This document shows, one piece after another, positions 5,459 to 9,234 of a DNA stretch of 9,234 nucleotides. The notes below the pieces were generated by a model. It saw nothing but the letters and a program-made list of their open reading frames with translations. It made no database searches and was not told the DNA's origin. Location: NCBI GenBank assembly GCA_027083115.1, contig JALWQN010000064.1, forward strand, positions 1 to 9,234. Reading direction: 5' to 3'. Position numbers and translations under genes: made by a program. The DNA is from Desulfurococcales archaeon (GTDB lineage: Archaea > Thermoproteota > Thermoprotei_A > Sulfolobales > NBVN01). The number at the start of each line of letters is the position of its first letter. Positions within the stretch are counted from its first letter, which is position 1.

Positions 5459-6424
5459 GTGCTTTACTTAGGTATTGATGTAGGTGCCACGAACCTTCGG
5501 GTAGGTCTAGTGAGCGAATATGGCTTGGTAGTTAAGTATGTTAAAAGTAAAACACCACATAAGGGAAATAAAGAGACAATAGCTAATGAAGTCATTAAGC
5601 TCATAAATAAGCTAGGAAGAAATATGCTTTCCAGAATTGAAGGAGTTGGTGTAGGAACTATTGGCCCATTGAACATTAGGTCGGGTGAAGTAATAAACAC
5701 CCCTAATAACCTCATCAGGGACTTCGCTCTTCTGGAACCAATTAGAAGTAAGCTGAAATTACCTACGTACGTAGTTAATGATTGTGTGGCTGCTGTTTGG
5801 GGAGAGTACTTATGGGGTGCAGGCAAAGGTAAAGAAAACATAGTGTATCTCACGCTAAGTTCAGGCATAGGTGCAGGAGCCGTAGTTGATGGGCATATCT
5901 TATTGGGTAAGGACGGTAACGCCCACGAAGTGGGCCATATAGTGCTTAATTACTCCTCAAGCATTAAGTGTGGATGTGGGGGTTTAGGCCATTGGGAGGC
6001 ATTCGCTTCAGGAAAGAACATACGAAATCTTGTTAATGAGGTAATTCATAAAGTAGCCAAAGTCTCCAATACGGAAATAAGGGGATTAGTAAGGAAGTAT
6101 GGCGATCCTGAAGCGCTTTTTACTTTATGGCGTGGAGGTGATAGGTATTCATCAATTATTGTTGAGGAACTTAAGAAAATTAATGCTGCAGGCATTGCGT
6201 CAGTGATAAATGTTTATGATCCTGAGGTCCTTAGTGTTGGGGGATCTATAGCTATAAATAATGAAGACTTTATGAAGGAGGTGTTCAACATAGTTAAGTA
6301 TTATGTGACAAATTCACTTCCTGAGTTAGTGATAACGCCATTTAGAGATTTAGCTGTAGTTATTGGCGCTGCGGCCATAGCTTATCAACCTCCTAAAGAG
6401 CTCCTTAGGAAGCAAAGCACTTAG
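5459..6424 (+). CDS. ROK-family sugar kinase (probable ATP-dependent glucokinase/hexokinase)
   Basis: The protein has 321 residues from GTG 5459, the usual ROK length. The phosphate-1 loop GIDVGATN is at 5-12 and the catalytic Asp108 is in VVNDCVAAVWGE. The phosphate-2 loop SSGIGAGAV is near 134-142, EVGH at 157-160 gives sugar-binding Glu157 and Zn ligand His160, and the ROK zinc motif is CGCGGLGHWEAFASG (171-185). The third Cys of that motif is His178, so zinc would be held by two His and two Cys. GGSIA near 261 closes the adenosine site. ROK kinases phosphorylate glucose or related hexoses, and archaeal members (Aeropyrum, Thermoproteus) are broad-specificity ATP-dependent hexokinases. N-acylmannosamine kinase or a fructokinase-like role cannot be excluded from sequence alone. 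The gene follows the LOG-like gene without a gap. Confidence 0.9.
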   Translation: MLYLGIDVGATNLRVGLVSEYGLVVKYVKSKTPHKGNKETIANEVIKLINKLGRNMLSRIEGVGVGTIGPLNIRSGEVINTPNNLIRDFALLEPIRSKLKLPTYVVNDCVAAVWGEYLWGAGKGKENIVYLTLSSGIGAGAVVDGHILLGKDGNAHEVGHIVLNYSSSIKCGCGGLGHWEAFASGKNIRNLVNEVIHKVAKVSNTEIRGLVRKYGDPEALFTLWRGGDRYSSIIVEELKKINAAGIASVINVYDPEVLSVGGSIAINNEDFMKEVFNIVKYYVTNSLPELVITPFRDLAVVIGAAAIAYQPPKELLRKQST

Positions 6425-6459
6425 TAAAGTTCATTAAGTTAGTACTGAAGAAAACCTAA

Positions 6460-6463
6460 GGTG
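6460..6463 (+). promoter_or_regulatory. Shine-Dalgarno site that sets the TTG start of valS
   Basis: GGTG in AAGGTG, followed by five nt (TTCGT) and TTG at 6469. A GTG at 6481 is in frame but lacks a site at the right distance. Confidence 0.6.
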
Positions 6464-6468
6464 TTCGT

Positions 6469-8916
6469 TTGCCTGACGTAGTGAAGCCTAAAATAAAGCT
6501 GAAGAGATGGGGCCCTGAGCCGGAGGAGTCCATACTTCAATTATGGGGAAAGGAAGGCATTAGAGAGGACATAATAGATCCTCTGAGAGACAAAAAATAC
6601 ATAATGATAGATACTCCTCCGCCATACCCTTCAGGTAAGTGGGGAGTTGCTCAAGCAGGTCATTATGCTCAAATAGATATGATTGCTAGAGGATTGAGGC
6701 TTTTAGGATATAAGGTATTTGTTCCTTTCTATGCTGACAGAAATGGTCTTCCAGCTGAAGTAACGGTCGAGAAAAAGTACGGTATCTTAGCTCACGAAAT
6801 AGCTAAGGACCCTGAGGGAAGGGAGAAATTTCTATCTATGGTTAAGGAAGTTCTTGACGAGTATGAAGCAGATATGATCAAGATCTGGAGGAGGTTAGGG
6901 TGTTGGTTTAATTACTTGAAGAACGGGACGGACTCTCCAGAATACAGGAAAGTAACGCAAGCAACCTTTATTGATATGTGGAAGAAAGACCTAATTTATG
7001 AGTCTGAGAAACTAGTTGCGTGGTGCCCTAGATGCAGAACATCACTTTCAGAGGCTGAAATAGAGTTCAAGAAAGTTAGAGGGAAGCTTTACTACCTGAA
7101 ATATAAGGTTGCTGAGAGTGGAGAAGACCTAATAATAGCTACTACAAGGCCAGAATTGCTTAATGGTTGTGAAGCCGTGATATATAATCCAAATGATGAA
7201 AGGTATAAGCACCTAAAAGGAAAGCATGCCATTATACCGTTATATGGTAAGGTAATTCCAATAATTGAAAGCGCCTACGCTAATCCAGGTTTCGGAACAG
7301 GTTTAGCTATGATGTGTTCCTATGGAGACACCAGGGACATATGGTTCTTTAGGGAGAATAACCTGAAGCCCACAGTATTAATTAATCCGGATGGTACAAT
7401 GAACGAACATGCTGGCTTTCTTAAGGGCTTAAAGGTTAATGAAGCAAGGGAAATCATTGCCGAGAAACTGAAGGAAGAGGGATTGCTGATTAAGGCTGAG
7501 GAGATAGAGCATGAAGTCCCTGTGTGCTGGAGATGCAAGACGCCAATAGAGTTTATTCATGTGAAGGAATACTTCCTTAAGCAACTTAATTTTAAGGATG
7601 AAATTCTGAAAGTAGCTGATAAGATGGAGTTCATTCCTGAGGAACATAAAACAAAATTCGTTGATTGGGTTAAGTCGTTATCTATGGATTGGCCCATATC
7701 AAGGACCGGGGTTTACGGTGCGGAAATTCCTATATGGAGGTGTAGGGTATGCGGTAACGTTGTTTTAGGAGAAAAAGGCAAGTATGTTAGGCCCTGGAAG
7801 GATGAACCTCCTGTAAATAGGTGCCCTAAGTGTGGAGCGCCAAAATCAGAGCTTATGGGTGAGAGAAGAACATTTGACACTTGGTTTGATTCATCAATAT
7901 CTGTTCTTTATGTTACTGGTTGGCTGAAAAATAAGGAAGCCGCATTAAAGGCTTTAGAGCATACTTTAAGGCCTCAAGGTTATGAAATAATAAGGACTTG
8001 GCTCTACTTCACCGTTTTAAGGGTTTGGTTACTGACAGGTAAACCTCCATTCAAATGGGTTAGGATTAGTGGAATGGGTTTAGATCCTAAAGGAAGAGCC
8101 ATGCATAAATCCCTAGGTAATATAATATACCCGATGCCTTTCATAGAGAAATATGGTGCTGATGCATTTAGATACTGGGCAGCCACAGCATCTAAGTTAG
8201 GAAGCGATTATAGATGGTCCGAGAATTTGGTTAAAACGGGCTTGTCTTTCGCGACGAAATTAATAAATATCGGGAGGTTTATATCGTCCTTTCAGGAACC
8301 TAAAGAATGCGCTTTTAGAGAAATTGATAAAGCGATGTTGAGTTACGCCTCGGAAATTGCTAATAAGGTTGCGAATGCTTACAGGAAACTAGACGTTTAT
8401 GAACCAGCCACTGAGGTCTACGATCTAGCTTGGAACGTTTTTGCTAGCAATTACCTCGAGACGGTTAAATCACGAGCTTATGGAGGCAGCAACTACTCGG
8501 ATGATGAAGTGAAGGCGGCAAGATGCACCCTACATAAGGTCTTCAGATTAATAATTAAATTAATGTCTCCTGTAATGCCTTTCGTTACTGACTACATATG
8601 GAGAAGCATGTATTCAAGTAAGGGAGTTCATTATGAGACCTTGACTGATGAAGAATTGAATTATAAGGAAGGAAATTCTAAGCTAATTAAGTATTTGCTG
8701 AATATAAATTCAAGTGTATGGAAATACAAAAAACAGAACGGTATTAAGCTAAGGGAACCGATTAATGTGATACTCTACATACCAGAGGAAGCTAAAGGTA
8801 TAGAGAGGGACTTAAAGGACTTACATAAAGTAATTGATGTTAGGACAGGTAGTCCATCTTCTGAGGGAAAAACAATAGAGCTGAATCAAGGTATTTATTT
8901 ACAGATTGTCGATTAA
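6469..8916 (+). CDS. valS: Valyl-tRNA synthetase, archaeal type
   Basis: The protein has 815 residues and charges tRNA-Val with valine. The order of blocks is that of ValRS. The class I fold starts with DTPPPYPSGKW (48-58). DRNGLPAEVTVEKKYG (90-105) follows, then a CP1 insertion with a zinc knuckle (WCPRC, 185-189; VCWRC, 352-356). The editing domain contains ATTRPELLNGCEAV (224-237) and FGTGLAMMCSYGD (275-287). A second zinc ribbon (CRVC 425-428, CPKC 452-455), then TFDTWFDSS, GADAFRYWAA and the helical anticodon-binding domain (about 590-720) complete it. The bacterial C-terminal coiled coil is lacking. Two signature motifs are off-consensus: the HIGH region is WGVAQAGHY (58-66), with Gly59 where the first His is expected, and KMSKS is AMHKS (544-548), keeping the second Lys. 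IleRS is less likely because of the ValRS-type editing and catalytic blocks. The start is TTG 6469. The kinase ends 44 nt upstream. Confidence 0.93.
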   Translation: MPDVVKPKIKLKRWGPEPEESILQLWGKEGIREDIIDPLRDKKYIMIDTPPPYPSGKWGVAQAGHYAQIDMIARGLRLLGYKVFVPFYADRNGLPAEVTVEKKYGILAHEIAKDPEGREKFLSMVKEVLDEYEADMIKIWRRLGCWFNYLKNGTDSPEYRKVTQATFIDMWKKDLIYESEKLVAWCPRCRTSLSEAEIEFKKVRGKLYYLKYKVAESGEDLIIATTRPELLNGCEAVIYNPNDERYKHLKGKHAIIPLYGKVIPIIESAYANPGFGTGLAMMCSYGDTRDIWFFRENNLKPTVLINPDGTMNEHAGFLKGLKVNEAREIIAEKLKEEGLLIKAEEIEHEVPVCWRCKTPIEFIHVKEYFLKQLNFKDEILKVADKMEFIPEEHKTKFVDWVKSLSMDWPISRTGVYGAEIPIWRCRVCGNVVLGEKGKYVRPWKDEPPVNRCPKCGAPKSELMGERRTFDTWFDSSISVLYVTGWLKNKEAALKALEHTLRPQGYEIIRTWLYFTVLRVWLLTGKPPFKWVRISGMGLDPKGRAMHKSLGNIIYPMPFIEKYGADAFRYWAATASKLGSDYRWSENLVKTGLSFATKLINIGRFISSFQEPKECAFREIDKAMLSYASEIANKVANAYRKLDVYEPATEVYDLAWNVFASNYLETVKSRAYGGSNYSDDEVKAARCTLHKVFRLIIKLMSPVMPFVTDYIWRSMYSSKGVHYETLTDEELNYKEGNSKLIKYLLNINSSVWKYKKQNGIKLREPINVILYIPEEAKGIERDLKDLHKVIDVRTGSPSSEGKTIELNQGIYLQIVD

Positions 8917-8946
8917 TGAATTACTTTGGACGTGCTAGTGTAAGAA

Positions 8947-9234
8947 ATGTTGGACGAGCGAATTAAGGGTTCATGCCAGGATCTTGGGTGCTGGGTCGGT
9001 GACCTGCTTAAGGGATGTAAGCTCTGTATGGATGGCTTAAAAACAGTTGTTTTTGTGACTGGGGTTTGCCCAGAAAAATGCTTTTATTGTCCTATCTCTA
9101 AATGGAGGAAAAATTCTGACGTCATGTATGTGAACGAGGTTAAGGTTAAGGATCTGAATGACATTGTTATTGAATCCTTAATTTCAGGTTCTGAAGGAGC
9201 TGGGATAACAGGCGGTGATCCGTTAGCTAAGTTT
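8947..9234 (+). CDS. Radical SAM protein related to pyruvate formate-lyase activating enzyme (partial, COG2108-like)
   Basis: The first 96 codons are present and the gene runs off the right edge. CPEKCFYC (41-48) is the CxxxCxxC motif that binds the 4Fe-4S cluster and starts S-adenosylmethionine cleavage. AGITGGDPL (85-93) is the GGE/GGD motif that holds the amino group of SAM. Before the cluster there are four more cysteines: Cys10, Cys15, and a CKLC pair at 24-27. The short distance from N-terminus to cluster and the VTGVCPEKCFYCPIS phrase recall archaeal proteins of COG2108, related to PFL-activating enzyme but of unknown substrate. The start is ATG 8947, right after an in-frame TAA at 8941; only a weak SD-like AGTG precedes it. 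It begins 30 nt after valS, with no terminator seen, so co-transcription is possible. Confidence 0.87.
   Translation, partial: MLDERIKGSCQDLGCWVGDLLKGCKLCMDGLKTVVFVTGVCPEKCFYCPISKWRKNSDVMYVNEVKVKDLNDIVIESLISGSEGAGITGGDPLAKF

Noticed and set aside
5464..5868. A 134-codon open frame on the minus strand
   Set aside because: It lies wholly inside the ROK kinase gene, which has all family motifs; the reverse translation shows no recognisable domain.
7320..8186. Three minus-strand open frames of 60-72 codons
   Set aside because: All are antisense to the catalytic and editing core of valyl-tRNA synthetase, with no start signals or recognisable content.

Overview
The window looks like ordinary chromosomal DNA from an archaeon, most likely a thermophile of the Thermoproteota (crenarchaeal) type. 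Several things point that way. There is an ADP-forming acyl-CoA synthetase and an archaeal-type valyl-tRNA synthetase. The class III aminotransferase resembles the Pyrococcus PLP-enzyme family. The solute-binding protein is held by a C-terminal membrane helix instead of a lipoprotein cysteine. Arginine is coded mostly by AGG/AGA. First genes of transcription units have TATA-like boxes and little or no leader, while genes inside operons have GGTGA Shine-Dalgarno sites 4-6 nt before the start codon. The DNA is AT-rich. I cannot place the genus.

Layout. Positions 1-240 (minus) hold the N-terminal CoA-binding part of an ADP-forming acyl-CoA synthetase that runs off the left edge. Next on the minus strand is a class III PLP aminotransferase (about 308-1654), with two copies of an AT-rich 16-mer in its promoter region. 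From 4830 down to 1779 (minus) lies a compact, overlapping four-gene operon for metal uptake: solute-binding protein, ATPase, membrane permease and a DtxR/MntR-like repressor. A perfect 10-bp inverted repeat (4835-4857) sits between the TATA box and the first start codon and is the obvious candidate operator for that repressor. From 4935 rightward (plus) come a LOG-like nucleotide-binding protein, a ROK sugar kinase, valyl-tRNA synthetase, and the first 96 residues of a radical SAM protein cut by the right edge. Their close spacing suggests one transcription unit or several tightly linked ones.

How they work together. The metal operon appears to be a self-contained ABC importer with its own sensor. 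Both the sensor and the receptor protein seem to have lost part of the canonical Mn/Zn ligand set, so the cargo may not be the textbook one. The aminotransferase and acyl-CoA synthetase fit amino-acid catabolism and energy conservation through CoA esters. The rightward genes mix housekeeping (ValRS) with central carbon metabolism (kinase) and two less understood enzymes.

I found no tRNA, rRNA, CRISPR array, insertion sequence or phage-like gene. The points most worth a second look are the palindromic operator with the altered sensor/receptor pair, the degenerate HIGH and KMSKS motifs of the ValRS, and the repeated 16-mer before the aminotransferase.
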